Source: Hydrotalea sp. (GTDB taxonomy: Bacteria; Bacteroidota; Bacteroidia; Chitinophagales; Chitinophagaceae). Taken from it: a DNA stretch of 64,000 nucleotides. The notes beneath the pieces were generated by a model, which made no database searches, was not told where the DNA came from, and saw only the letters and a list, made by a program, of their open reading frames with translations. Within the stretch, counting starts at the first letter, position 1. Each line of letters opens with the position of its first letter. Positions 1-8,399 of this stretch are shown here, piece after piece. The stretch spans positions 1 to 64,000 of the forward strand of contig JAKRSC010000008.1 of the NCBI GenBank assembly GCA_022402565.1, given 5' to 3'. The position numbers and the translations under genes are program-made.

Positions 1-32
1 AAAGGTAACTTATTCTCTGTGCAAAGGGTATT

Positions 33-63
33 AAAATAATAGCGGCCTTAAAAAGACCGCTAT
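33..63 (-). terminator. Rho-independent terminator after the LTxxQ-protein gene
   Basis: On the minus strand a 9-bp stem (positions 55-63 pairing with 39-47, one G-U pair) encloses a 7-nt loop and is followed by a U-rich tail. It lies 15 bases past the stop codon of the minus-strand gene ending at 78. Confidence 0.6.
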
Positions 64-77
64 ATTCAAAATTCATC

Positions 78-680
78 TCATTGCCTCATTCTTCCCTTGC
101 GATGTTGCATAGGTCTTTCACCTTCTCTAGCTATACTTTGCCATTTTTTCCATTGCTCCTCTGTTAGAATAGCTTTCATTTCTTCCATGTGCTCCCTACC
201 TTTTTGACGCATATCATTAGGTTGTTTTGGGCCAGCTACATTGGGCTTATTTTTTGCTTGAAGTGCTTCAATTTTTGCAACCTGCTCAGGTGTAAGGTCT
301 AACTGAATTTTCATTTTTTCTAAGCGTGCTTTAGCTTCAGCATTTCTTAAGTCATCGCGTTTTTGTTTTTCTTTTTTCCAAGTAGCTTGTTGCTCAGGAG
401 TGAGTATTTTCAATATGTCTTGTTCATGTTGCTCGAAAAGTTCTGTTGCTTTTTTTCTTGCATCGCCCTGCGACATTTTATCATTATTTTGTATCTCTTG
501 TACTTTTAGTTGATGGGCTTTTCTTAAATCTTTTAATTGTTGTTTTTGAGCATCTGTGAGTTGTAATGATCCCATTCCAATCATTTCTTGATCACCTCTT
601 TTTCCCATTTGTTTTCTTGGCTGCGCTTCAATGCTAGAAATAGCTACCAATAAGGCAGCAATAATTAATAAACGTTTCAT
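78..680 (-). CDS. LTxxQ-motif (Spy/CpxP-like) periplasmic protein
   Basis: Secreted helical protein of 200 residues. I chose the start at 680 because it begins a clear signal peptide (MKRLLIIAALLVAISSIEAQ); the frame stays open further upstream without a plausible leader. The mature part is very rich in K, Q, E and M and holds four LT-x-x-Q/W motifs (LTDAQ, LTPEQQ, LTPEQV, LTEEQW), the signature of the Spy/CpxP/LTXXQ superfamily. Members are periplasmic chaperones or envelope-stress sensors, and copies in Bacteroidota are mostly uncharacterised. It appears monocistronic, with a hairpin terminator directly downstream. A stress-chaperone role is inferred from the family only; metal binding cannot be judged. 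Confidence 0.75.
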   Translation of the reverse strand: MKRLLIIAALLVAISSIEAQPRKQMGKRGDQEMIGMGSLQLTDAQKQQLKDLRKAHQLKVQEIQNNDKMSQGDARKKATELFEQHEQDILKILTPEQQATWKKEKQKRDDLRNAEAKARLEKMKIQLDLTPEQVAKIEALQAKNKPNVAGPKQPNDMRQKGREHMEEMKAILTEEQWKKWQSIAREGERPMQHRKGRMRQ

Positions 681-756
681 GTCTTTTTGTTTTGTGGTAC
701 AATAAAGAGACTTGAAAACGTGTAGCAAGTTTAATATTCCAAAATGTTATATGTAA

Positions 757-1803
757 CTATTGATCTTTATTCGCAAGCTGCCCGCATGCAGCGTCAATAT
801 CTTTACCACGACTTCTGCGAAGTTTGGCATTTACATTTTTAGAACCCAAATATTGCATGAATTTTTGAACAGCGTCTTCTTCTGGCTTTTCAAATTTGAA
901 AAAATCAATCGGATTGTATTCAATAATATTTACCAAGTCGGCAGGCACTTGTCTATAAATTTTCACCAACTCATCTGCATCTTTTTGTCCATCATTTAAG
1001 TCTTTGAATAAGATGTATTCGAGCGTGATTTCATTTTTTGTTTTTCTGTAGAAATAATTCAGCGAATCAATAAGTACCTTAATGTTATTTGATTCATTAA
1101 TAGGCATGATTTTATTTCTCTTATCATCATTTGCCGCATGTAAACTAAGTGCCAGTTTAAATCGAACTTGATCATCGCCCAATTTCTGAATCATTTTGGC
1201 AACACCAGCTGTTGATACCGTAATTCTTCTGGCACTCATGCCTAAAGCTTCAGGGGAAGTGATTCTCTCAATGGCCTTTAGTACTTGCGTATAATTCAGC
1301 AAAGGCTCACCCATGCCCATAAAAACAATATTCGAGAGGCGTTGATTGTGAATGCGTTCAGATTGCTCGTTGATTAAAGTAACTTGGTCAACTATTTCAT
1401 CGAATTGTAGATTTCTCTTCCGATCCATGTAGCCAGTAGCGCAAAATTTGCAGCTTAAACTACAGCCTATTTGAGACGAAACACATGCTGTTTTTCTTTC
1501 TTCAGTAGGAATTAGAACTCCTTCTATTAAGTGATTGTCGTATGTTCTGAATCTGGATTTTACCGTGCCATCTGCACTGTATTGTGTTGTGTCAACTTGA
1601 AGGGCTGGGAAGCTGAAATCGTTTGCTAATGAACTTCTTAGCTCCTTGCTTAAGTTGCTCATTGCTTCAAAACTGCGGGCATTTTTTTGCCAAATCCACT
1701 CATAAACCTGTGCTGCTCTAAACTTCTTTTCCCCCTTCGAGATAAAGTAATTTGTTAAATCTTCAACGGATTGTTCTCGTATGTTGGGAATCTTATTCAT
1801 CAT
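757..1803 (-). CDS. rlmN: 23S rRNA (adenine(2503)-C(2))-methyltransferase RlmN
   Basis: Radical-SAM enzyme that methylates C2 of A2503 in 23S rRNA and, in characterised homologues, A37 of some tRNAs. The 348-residue length is normal. The radical-SAM cluster motif Cx3Cx2C is at C114, C118 and C121, and the two catalytic cysteines expected from E. coli RlmN fall at C107 and C340. MGMGEPLLN, the glycine-rich SAM-binding stretch, is intact. Two ATG codons lie in tandem at the start. A consensus promoter ends 4 nt before the first, so the mRNA is probably leaderless. The assignment is secure. Confidence 0.97.
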   Translation of the reverse strand: MMNKIPNIREQSVEDLTNYFISKGEKKFRAAQVYEWIWQKNARSFEAMSNLSKELRSSLANDFSFPALQVDTTQYSADGTVKSRFRTYDNHLIEGVLIPTEERKTACVSSQIGCSLSCKFCATGYMDRKRNLQFDEIVDQVTLINEQSERIHNQRLSNIVFMGMGEPLLNYTQVLKAIERITSPEALGMSARRITVSTAGVAKMIQKLGDDQVRFKLALSLHAANDDKRNKIMPINESNNIKVLIDSLNYFYRKTKNEITLEYILFKDLNDGQKDADELVKIYRQVPADLVNIIEYNPIDFFKFEKPEEDAVQKFMQYLGSKNVNAKLRRSRGKDIDAACGQLANKDQ

Positions 1804-1807
1804 TGAA

Positions 1808-1836
1808 CAAAGCTACTTTAAATTTGTCTTATCAAA
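1808..1836 (-). promoter_or_regulatory. Bacteroidota-type promoter of rlmN
   Basis: On the minus strand TTTG is followed after 17 nt by TAGCTTTG, matching the Bacteroidota TTTG-N17-23-TAnnTTTG consensus. The -7 box ends only 4 nt before the first ATG of rlmN, which predicts a transcript starting at or next to the start codon. Confidence 0.7.
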
Positions 1837-1906
1837 AATCTGTGCAGGTTATTGCTAATCGCCTTACATTTATGCCCTATATTGCAAACCCCTAATTGTA
1901 GAAGAG

Positions 1907-2368
1907 ATGGTGACTCCTGAAGACATCAAACGCAGGAATAAGCGATTGTTTTTGTTCTTTAAAGACTCCGGTGTGGATGAAATCCGTTTAATCGGTAATG
2001 ACAACTGCCCCGCTGTATTATATAAAGAGCGATTTGTGCTTAGCTGCTATGTAAAAAATTTTGAGTTGATTTTTACCAATCAACCTCAGCAAGGCGAAGA
2101 GGTGGCTCGTATTAAATTGCACCACGGTGCTCGAACTGAAAAGTCGGAGCTAATTAAGTTGCTCGATAACTGTGAGCATAGAAAGGTTTTTCGTGTAAAG
2201 ATGCGTGATGCTGATTTGTACTTGGCTGGCTACAACTTTGTTGATAAAGAGAATGTAGATGGTCGTTATCCTGTTTTTGCCCGTTTTAACACGAAAGTTT
2301 ATTTCGATCGTGAGTATGCTGAGCAAATTTGTAAGGATTACGAAGACTACAATCTTGTTGTGGTATAA
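1907..2368 (+). CDS. Conserved-looking protein of unknown function
   Basis: Soluble protein of 153 residues that I do not recognise. There is no signal peptide or membrane segment. The N-terminus is basic (IKRRNKRLF), and the rest is mixed alpha/beta with many charged and aromatic residues, including a VDGRYPVFARF stretch near residue 120 and an acidic, tyrosine-rich tail. Codon usage and composition resemble the neighbours, and it sits 25 bp upstream of the thiolase gene on the same strand, so the two may be co-transcribed. Cytoplasmic location is inferred. No catalytic motif is visible. Confidence 0.75.
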   Translation: MVTPEDIKRRNKRLFLFFKDSGVDEIRLIGNDNCPAVLYKERFVLSCYVKNFELIFTNQPQQGEEVARIKLHHGARTEKSELIKLLDNCEHRKVFRVKMRDADLYLAGYNFVDKENVDGRYPVFARFNTKVYFDREYAEQICKDYEDYNLVVV

Positions 2369-2393
2369 ATAGAGCTAATAAATAGATTTATTT

Positions 2394-3590
2394 ATGAAAG
2401 AAGCTTGCTATGTCGTTGATGCGGCACGTACTCCTATTGCCCGTTATGGAGGGAAATTAAGCGCTATTCGTCCAGATGATTTGTTGGCACATGTCATACG
2501 TCAACTGATAGCCAGAAATCCTCAAATTGATTCGGCTCTAATTGAAGACATCATTGCTGGCGCAGCTAATCAGAGTGGGGAAGACAATAGAAATGTTGCT
2601 CGAATGGCAGGATTATTAGCAGGCCTTCCAACTTCAGTAGGAGGAAATACTGTTAATAGGCTTTGTGCAAGCGGATTGCAAAGTATTATGGATGCAAGCA
2701 GGGCTATTCTTTGTGGTGAAGGAGCAGTTTACATTGCTGGTGGTGTAGAAAGTATGACGCGAGCCCCTTTTGTTATGGCTAAATCTGATGGACCCTGGTC
2801 CCGCAAGACAGAAATATATGACACTACAATTGGATGGAGGTTCACAAACCCGCAATTAGCTGCCCTCTATCACCCCTTTTCTATGGGGGAAACAGCAGAA
2901 AATGTAGCTAAACAATGGAGTATTAGCAGGGAAGAACAGGATGCCTTTGCTTTTTCTTCTCAGGAGAAATATCAGCAAGCATTAGCAGCAGGAAGGTGGA
3001 AGGAAGAAATAGTTCCGGTTGAAATTACTGAAAACAAACAGCCTACAGTATTTGAAGTGGATGAACATCCCAGAAAAACAACGATTGAAAAACTTGCAGG
3101 ATTGAAACCTGCCTTCGCAAAAGATGGGACGGTTACTGCGGGAAATAGCAGTGGCATTAATGATGGGGCGGCTGCACTTATATTAGTGAATGAAAACACA
3201 CTTCGTCAATTAAACCTTACCCCACTTGCTAGGGTTGCAGCAATGGCAATTGCAGGTGTAGATCCTTCTATTATGGGCATAGGTCCAGTTCCTGCTATGA
3301 AAAAGGCGGTTCAAAGAGCTGGAATAGGCTTAAATGACTTGAATTTGGTAGAATTAAATGAAGCCTTTGCCAGTCAAAGTATTGCCTGCATACGCGATTT
3401 GAATTTGGACCCTGCATTTGTGAATGTGAATGGCGGCTCAATTGCGTTAGGACATCCTTTGGGAGCGAGTGGAAGTAGAATTGCTACCACTTTGTTATAC
3501 GAAATGAGAAGAAGAAAAGTTCGTTGGGGGGCGGCCAGTATGTGTGTGGGTGTTGGACAAGGTGCAGCAGTGGTTTTTGAAGGCTGCTAA
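2394..3590 (+). CDS. Thiolase (acetyl-CoA C-acyltransferase), 3-oxoadipyl-CoA-thiolase-like
   Basis: Thiolase of 398 residues that cleaves a 3-oxoacyl-CoA with CoA to acetyl-CoA plus a shortened acyl-CoA. The nucleophile is C91 in NRLCASG; H354 in GHPLG and C384 in CVGVGQG complete the active site. Two stretches, EDNRNVARM and DTTIGWRF, are typical of the PcaF/PaaJ branch (3-oxoadipyl-CoA thiolase, aromatic-ring catabolism) rather than generic FadA or AtoB. No other ring-catabolism gene lies nearby, so the physiological substrate is uncertain and a fatty-acid beta-oxidation role remains possible. Thiolase identity is secure; the subfamily is moderately sure. Confidence 0.92.
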   Translation: MKEACYVVDAARTPIARYGGKLSAIRPDDLLAHVIRQLIARNPQIDSALIEDIIAGAANQSGEDNRNVARMAGLLAGLPTSVGGNTVNRLCASGLQSIMDASRAILCGEGAVYIAGGVESMTRAPFVMAKSDGPWSRKTEIYDTTIGWRFTNPQLAALYHPFSMGETAENVAKQWSISREEQDAFAFSSQEKYQQALAAGRWKEEIVPVEITENKQPTVFEVDEHPRKTTIEKLAGLKPAFAKDGTVTAGNSSGINDGAAALILVNENTLRQLNLTPLARVAAMAIAGVDPSIMGIGPVPAMKKAVQRAGIGLNDLNLVELNEAFASQSIACIRDLNLDPAFVNVNGGSIALGHPLGASGSRIATTLLYEMRRRKVRWGAASMCVGVGQGAAVVFEGC

Positions 3591-3624
3591 TTGCTTTGTA
3601 TATTTATTCCAAACAACATTAGAT

Positions 3625-3999
3625 ATGAAGAAGGTTTTAATTTTGCTCGTGCTTTTCTTTGCTTTTTTTCAATCAAACTTATTTGCGCAAACTGACTCTT
3701 TGCAAGCCTATGTTGGAAGGTATGTTTTTCAACAGGGTGCTATTATTCCTGATGTTTCGGTGCAAGTTGATAATGGCTCTCTTGTTATGGTTGCTGCTAT
3801 GGGAAGCGCTGCTTTGGTGAAGACTGGTGTTGATGAATTTTCTATACCTTCTTACAGCGGTGTTGCTGTTTTTAAAAGGAACAACGAGGGTAAAGTAATT
3901 GGGGTTAGAATAGAGGCTATGGGAAATATTTTAGAAGGTAATAAAGAAAACTTTGCGCTAGCTTATTTTCGTAGGCTTACTTGTTTGGAAGTACGCTGA
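3625..3999 (+). CDS. Secreted stand-alone DUF3471-like domain protein
   Basis: Small exported protein of 124 residues. The chosen ATG at 3625 begins a good signal peptide (MKKVLILLVLFFAFFQ...FAQ); an upstream in-frame ATG would overlap the thiolase gene. The mature part (YVGRYVFQQG..., VDNGSLV, DEFSIPSYSGVAVFKRNNEGKV) resembles the beta-rich DUF3471 domain that usually forms the C-terminus of Bacteroidota serine hydrolases, such as the one at 48840-50660. Here it stands alone without a catalytic domain. Its last 37 bp overlap the convergent gene at 3963. A ligand-binding or lipocalin-like role is possible but not shown. Confidence 0.65.
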   Translation: MKKVLILLVLFFAFFQSNLFAQTDSLQAYVGRYVFQQGAIIPDVSVQVDNGSLVMVAAMGSAALVKTGVDEFSIPSYSGVAVFKRNNEGKVIGVRIEAMGNILEGNKENFALAYFRRLTCLEVR

Positions 4000-5069
4000 A
4001 TCGTTTGAATCCATCTAATATCTGGAAATTGTGCAACATGACGATGCGCCAATAGGTATACTCCAACTGAATTATTTTTTCCTATGCGATACTGCAATCC
4101 CCATCGGTGGTACCAAATAGGGACTTCACTTGAAGGACGAATAGCATATAAGCCTAATTGTTGACTGAACTTTAGTTTCCCCCAAACAAATTGATGGCCG
4201 CCTAATAATCCGAGTCTTCCAGCAGGTTTCACTTGATTGTCCCTGCTAATTTGATGAGCCAGTGCATGGTCTTGAATCCATTCAGCTCCAACAGTCCAAG
4301 CATGCGTTCTTTTTGTTATAAATGTCTTTTGTAGGCCTAGTCCCCATATTCCAAATCTTGTTTCGCTATCAGCATCTAAACTGCGTACCGAACCAAAAAC
4401 AATAACATCCAGTTCTGTCCCTTTTTCAAAAGGAAGTGATTGGTATTGCTTGGTCAATTCTCTGGTTGATTTTTTTCCTGTTGGAAAATATGCTATTCCA
4501 AGCTCGCCTGTGACCCAGTTGATTCCCTTATTGGGCATACTTAATCCTGCATTAGAGATATGACGATATTGAGCTCCAGCAAATATTTGCCAATGTTGAT
4601 TGAGCTGCAAATAAGGATATGCTCCAAGTGCTAGATAACTATTAATATGGGTGCTATATGAATTGTTATTTGGATTTCGAGCAGGGTGGAAGGGGCGATT
4701 ATGATAGCTGAAACCAATTTGAGCCCGCATCATTATTCCTGTATGTTTAGAGAAGCGAATGGATGGTTCAATAAAGTAAGAAGCTCCAATTGTATTCCCT
4801 AAAACTTCATTGTTATAATCGAATATGTGCAGAGATATTCCCTGTGACGGAAGTCCATTTAGCTTTTTAAAAAAAGAAGAATCGGTTCTACGCCATGCAT
4901 AGTCTACTTGAATGCCTGTAGGTTGAGCACCTCTGGTATTCTCTACATCCTGTGTGTGTGCATAAATAAATCCTCTAGCACCTATAACCGACCATCTGCG
5001 TTCAGCAGATTGCGCAAATGATGAAACTGCAAGTAGTAAGCTTATTAAAATAGTCGCGAAACGATACAT
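3963..5069 (-). CDS. PagL-like acyloxyacyl hydrolase / lipid A 3-O-deacylase family protein
   Basis: Outer-membrane beta-barrel candidate of 368 residues with a signal peptide (residues 1-19, cleaved after FAQ). Around residues 169-184 it carries the PagL-family signature RHISNAG...PNKGIN, with the expected catalytic His (H170) and Ser (S172). PagL removes the 3-O-acyl chain of lipid A at the outer membrane. From memory of P. aeruginosa PagL (H126, S128, E140), the acidic residue would fall at position 184, where this protein has Asn, so activity is uncertain. The C-terminal half has alternating aromatic strands typical of a barrel. The 3' end overlaps the convergent DUF3471 gene. Confidence 0.75.
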   Translation of the reverse strand: MYRFATILISLLLAVSSFAQSAERRWSVIGARGFIYAHTQDVENTRGAQPTGIQVDYAWRRTDSSFFKKLNGLPSQGISLHIFDYNNEVLGNTIGASYFIEPSIRFSKHTGIMMRAQIGFSYHNRPFHPARNPNNNSYSTHINSYLALGAYPYLQLNQHWQIFAGAQYRHISNAGLSMPNKGINWVTGELGIAYFPTGKKSTRELTKQYQSLPFEKGTELDVIVFGSVRSLDADSETRFGIWGLGLQKTFITKRTHAWTVGAEWIQDHALAHQISRDNQVKPAGRLGLLGGHQFVWGKLKFSQQLGLYAIRPSSEVPIWYHRWGLQYRIGKNNSVGVYLLAHRHVAQFPDIRWIQTIQRTSKQVSLRK

Positions 5070-5142
5070 ATCATAAAAATAGCGTTTTACGGCATTTTGC
5101 TGTTATGCTACTTGTTAAGAACCTGATAAATGGGTTTGCGAA

Positions 5143-6516
5143 TTAGCCTTCAAACACATATTGCAAAAGCTGTGATTGATTGATACTTTCTTGTTGGCCA
5201 GTAGTTAAATTTTTAACAACACAGCTATTTGTTTCAACCTCCTTAGCACCTAAAATAATTACATAAGGAATTTGCTTTTTTTCAGCATACTTAAACTGCT
5301 TATCGAACTTAGCCGACTCATGAAACATTTCGGCTCTCACTCCTGATTTACGAAGTTGTTGCATCAAATTAAATGCAACCAACGAAGCTTCAGGTTCTAA
5401 ATGAAAAAATAGAACTTGCGTTCCAGCTTGAACACTTGTAGGGAAACGTTTGAGTTCTTCTATAACATCATACACCCTATCTACGCCAAATGATATACCT
5501 GCGCCAGGAACCCCAGGAACACCAAAGCTACCAGTTAGGTTGTCGTATCTGCCTCCGCCACCAATACTACCCATAGCCACTTCCTTAGATTTGATCTCGA
5601 AAATGCAACCCGTATAATAGTTCAATCCTCGTGCAAGGGTAAAATCAATCATTAACTCTTGCTTTAAATTTGTGAGGGATGGAAACTGTAATATTTGTTT
5701 AAAGTCGGCAATAGCTTGTTGAGCTGAAGGAATATTTCCTAGGATTTGTTCAGCAGCAGTAATTTTTTCTTCATTTGTTCCAGAAATTTCAAGATAAGCT
5801 TGAATCTTTTTCCAAGCGTCTTCAGAAACTCCTTTAGAGATGAGTTCAGATTTCACTTGCTCTAAACCAACTTTTTCAAGTTTATCAATTGCAACGGTAA
5901 TAGGCGTCATCCATTGTTCGCCACCACAAGCTTCAGCAAGTGCAGCAAGAATTTGACGGTGGTTAATTCTTATTTCAACCTTAAGCTGTAAAGCTGAGAA
6001 CACATCATCATACATATGAATGAATTCAACCTCATTCAGCAAGCTTTTACTCCCAACAACATCTGCATCGCACTGGTAGAATTCGCGGTAGCGGCCTTTT
6101 TGGGGACGGTCTGCACGCCAAACTGGCTGCATCTGAAAGCGTTTAAAAGGCATGGTAAGTTGGCCATGATGTGTTGCAACATACCTTGCAAAGGGAATAG
6201 TTAAATCGTAGCGTAGCGCTCTTTCAGTAATATCTTTAGAGCTTTTGCCAGCCATTACCTGATCAAACGCATCCTGAACTTTTTGCTTTTTATCGGGATG
6301 ATTCAATCCGTTGTTTAATATTTTAAAAATCAGTTGATCCCCTTCATCTCCATACTTTCCCATAAGAGTTTCCAATTGTTCGAAAGATGGTGTTTCTAAG
6401 GGCTGATAGCCATATCTCTCAAAAACAGATCGTATAGTAGAGAAAATGTATTGTCTCTTATAGACAGTTTCTGCGTTAAAGTCGCGCGTACCTTGTGGAA
6501 GAGTTGGTTTAGGCAT
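5143..6516 (-). CDS. hisS: Histidyl-tRNA synthetase
   Basis: Class II aminoacyl-tRNA synthetase that charges tRNA-His with histidine in the cytoplasm. The 457 residues match the bacterial enzyme. The N-terminus (LPQGTRDF) is typical; motif 2 is near residues 123-150 (FKRFQMQPVWRAD...REFYQCD), the histidine-specific stretch RGLNYYTG is near 295, and GISFGVDR (motif 3) is followed by a C-terminal anticodon-binding domain (from about 360). The start lies 3 bp after the stop codon of the phosphatase gene, so the two are almost certainly one operon read from the phosphatase promoter. Confidence 0.97.
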   Translation of the reverse strand: MPKPTLPQGTRDFNAETVYKRQYIFSTIRSVFERYGYQPLETPSFEQLETLMGKYGDEGDQLIFKILNNGLNHPDKKQKVQDAFDQVMAGKSSKDITERALRYDLTIPFARYVATHHGQLTMPFKRFQMQPVWRADRPQKGRYREFYQCDADVVGSKSLLNEVEFIHMYDDVFSALQLKVEIRINHRQILAALAEACGGEQWMTPITVAIDKLEKVGLEQVKSELISKGVSEDAWKKIQAYLEISGTNEEKITAAEQILGNIPSAQQAIADFKQILQFPSLTNLKQELMIDFTLARGLNYYTGCIFEIKSKEVAMGSIGGGGRYDNLTGSFGVPGVPGAGISFGVDRVYDVIEELKRFPTSVQAGTQVLFFHLEPEASLVAFNLMQQLRKSGVRAEMFHESAKFDKQFKYAEKKQIPYVIILGAKEVETNSCVVKNLTTGQQESINQSQLLQYVFEG

Positions 6517-6519
6517 ACA

Positions 6520-6981
6520 TTATTTTTCTGAAAGTAAATGATCTAATACACGGTTACAAGCCTTATCGAGCAAAAGAAAGACTTCTTCATAGAGTGGTTC
6601 TTCGCCGTACCAAGGGTCTGGCACTTCTCGGTCTTCTCCAGGGTAAAGAAAATTTAAGATAAGATGAACCTTATGAGCTGCATCTTTTCCAAGTATATGG
6701 ATTGTATTTTTGTAATTCTCTCGGTCCATTACAAAAATGGCATCAAAAGTATTTGCATCTTTCGGATCCAGCTTTCTGCAACGTTGATTAGAAATTGAAA
6801 TACCGTGATTTGAGGCAATTTTTTGAGAAAGTTTGTGTGGAGGTTCTCCTATATGGTAACTTGCTGTTCCCGCACTATCAACAGTCCAAGAAAGGCCTTT
6901 GTCTTCAATTTTTTGACGCATTATTCCTTCTGCAAGGGGGCTACGACAAATATTTCCTAAGCACACCATCAACAATTTCAT
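6520..6981 (-). CDS. Low-molecular-weight protein-tyrosine phosphatase
   Basis: Cytoplasmic phosphatase of 153 residues. The P-loop CLGNICRS places the nucleophile at C7 and the phosphate-binding arginine at R13; the general acid is D122 in VPDPWYG. The start at 6981 is preferred over the longer frame because the family begins just before the P-loop and a consensus -7 box lies 4 nt upstream. It is the first gene of an operon with hisS. In other bacteria LMW phosphatases counter tyrosine kinases of exopolysaccharide export, but no such kinase is in this window, so the substrate is unknown. Confidence 0.93.
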   Translation of the reverse strand: MKLLMVCLGNICRSPLAEGIMRQKIEDKGLSWTVDSAGTASYHIGEPPHKLSQKIASNHGISISNQRCRKLDPKDANTFDAIFVMDRENYKNTIHILGKDAAHKVHLILNFLYPGEDREVPDPWYGEEPLYEEVFLLLDKACNRVLDHLLSEK

Positions 6982-6985
6982 GGCG

Positions 6986-6993
6986 CAAAGATA
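6986..6993 (-). promoter_or_regulatory. -7 promoter box of the phosphatase-hisS operon
   Basis: TATCTTTG on the minus strand matches the Bacteroidota TAnnTTTG box and ends exactly 4 nt before the ATG at 6981. A -33 TTTG at standard spacing is not clear. Confidence 0.5.
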
Positions 6994-7209
6994 ATAGGCC
7001 ACTCGAAAGGCTGTATTATTTATGGAAAATGAGGCATGTACGCATCTTAAACGAAATGATTTTGTTGAACAAATTGTGGAAGAGGTTAAAAAAAGGTGAA
7101 ATTCGGGTACAAATCATTGCCCGTATACATTCGCATGAAGAGCTTCTTATCAATTTCGTTGGTCAGAATTCAATTTATTAACTATATTGCTCACCCCATT
7201 GAGAACAAG

Positions 7210-7449
7210 ATGATAGAGCCAAGATACCAGGAAAGACGAAAGAAGACATTTAAAATCATGCGCTTGATTTATGATGTAGGGATGGGTGCTCTCATTTTGG
7301 GTATGAGTGCAGTAATGTTCTTTGGAGACAGGTGGGAAATCCCACAAGTTGCAGAATCAGATGCTTCATTTAGATATTTATTTGGAGGTATTTGTTTGCT
7401 ATACGGTGGTTTTCGAGTTTATAGAGGATTTAATCAACCCCAGTCATGA
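7210..7449 (+). CDS. Small two-helix membrane protein
   Basis: Protein of 79 residues from the ATG at 7210, beginning with a basic cytoplasmic stretch (RYQERRKKTFK). Two hydrophobic segments follow at about residues 20-37 (VGMGALILGMSAVMFFG) and 53-66 (YLFGGICLLYGGF), then a short polar tail. I do not recognise a family. An in-frame ATG at 7096 exists, but its extra residues look like read-through. The stop overlaps the start of the PstS-like gene (ATGA), which implies translational coupling and a shared role in the operon ending at 10097. Confidence 0.7.
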   Translation: MIEPRYQERRKKTFKIMRLIYDVGMGALILGMSAVMFFGDRWEIPQVAESDASFRYLFGGICLLYGGFRVYRGFNQPQS

Positions 7450-8363
7450 GATTAGTTGCCATGTTATTCATGTTATGGGGGATAATTAATTTGTATTCCT
7501 GCACTAGTCAAAGCGATGCTGATACCATGAAAGATACTCCTTCACGTGGTACTATTTACATAAGTGTAGACGAAAGCTTTAGGCCAGTTATTGAGCAGCA
7601 AATTAAAATGTACGAAGCCTCTTTTCCAGAGACAAAAATTATTGCTTCCTACAAATCTGAAGCAGATTGTTTTAGAGATCTTGCTAAAGATAGTACAAGG
7701 ATGATTTTAGTTTCAAGAGGATTAAAAAAACAAGAAGAAGAGTTCTTTGAAGAAAAATTATCTTATAAGCCCTTTTTTGGGGTTTTAGCTTACGATGCTG
7801 TAGTGTTGCTGCAGAATCAAAAGAGAGCCGATAGTACTTTTAGTATGGAAAGATTAAAAAAGCTATTAGGCGGAGAAGAAAAAACCACTGTAGTAATGGA
7901 TGGTAAAAATGCTACCAGTACAGTGAGGTTTTTGCAGGATAGTATTTTGAAGGGTGCAGCTTTTGGTTCTAATGTAGCCTCAGGAAAAAGTAGCAAAGAA
8001 GTGTTGGACCTAGTGTCTAACAACGAACAAATAATGGGTTTTGTTGGATTTGGGTGGATTGGTGATGTGTATGATAAGGAGCAAACAAACTATCTGAAAA
8101 AGATTAGAATGACCTTATTGCAATGTACAGTTTGTGATGATACATCCTTGTATGCCATGCCATCGCAACAAAGTATAACATACCTATATTACCCTTTGGC
8201 ACGACCCTTGTATTACATATTAAAGGAAAATGCTGCTGGGTTAGGAACTGGCTTTATGAATTTTATGAGCCTCGAAAGAGGGCAACTAATCTTTAGAAGA
8301 GCTAACTTGGCACCTGCAAAAATGAATTTGAACAAACGTTCGGGAAAAATAAATGAAGACTAA
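7446..8363 (+). CDS. PstS-like substrate-binding lipoprotein
   Basis: Periplasmic binding-protein fold of the PstS/phosphate-ABC family, 305 residues. A lipoprotein signal ends in LYSC, making C19 the lipidated residue. The mature part starts GTIYISVDESFRPVIEQQ and contains the typical alternation seen in PstS-like proteins, including FGVLAYDAVVLL and a late IGYVG-like segment (IMGFVGFGWIGD). No phosphate permease or ATPase genes are nearby. It overlaps the upstream small membrane gene by 4 bp and lies directly before the TPR gene. PstS-like plus TPR pairs are often seen next to ExbBD-TonB genes in Bacteroidota, so a link to TonB energisation is possible but inferred. Confidence 0.8.
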   Translation: MRLVAMLFMLWGIINLYSCTSQSDADTMKDTPSRGTIYISVDESFRPVIEQQIKMYEASFPETKIIASYKSEADCFRDLAKDSTRMILVSRGLKKQEEEFFEEKLSYKPFFGVLAYDAVVLLQNQKRADSTFSMERLKKLLGGEEKTTVVMDGKNATSTVRFLQDSILKGAAFGSNVASGKSSKEVLDLVSNNEQIMGFVGFGWIGDVYDKEQTNYLKKIRMTLLQCTVCDDTSLYAMPSQQSITYLYYPLARPLYYILKENAAGLGTGFMNFMSLERGQLIFRRANLAPAKMNLNKRSGKINED

Positions 8364-8399
8364 ATGAGCACCTATTCAGTAAACAATAAAAAACACACG

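Noticed and set aside
6795-7181. Plus-strand frame of 128 codons overlapping the phosphatase gene antisense
   Set aside because: It lies mostly opposite a well-supported phosphatase and lacks domain or hydrophobic structure; the real plus-strand gene starts at 7210.
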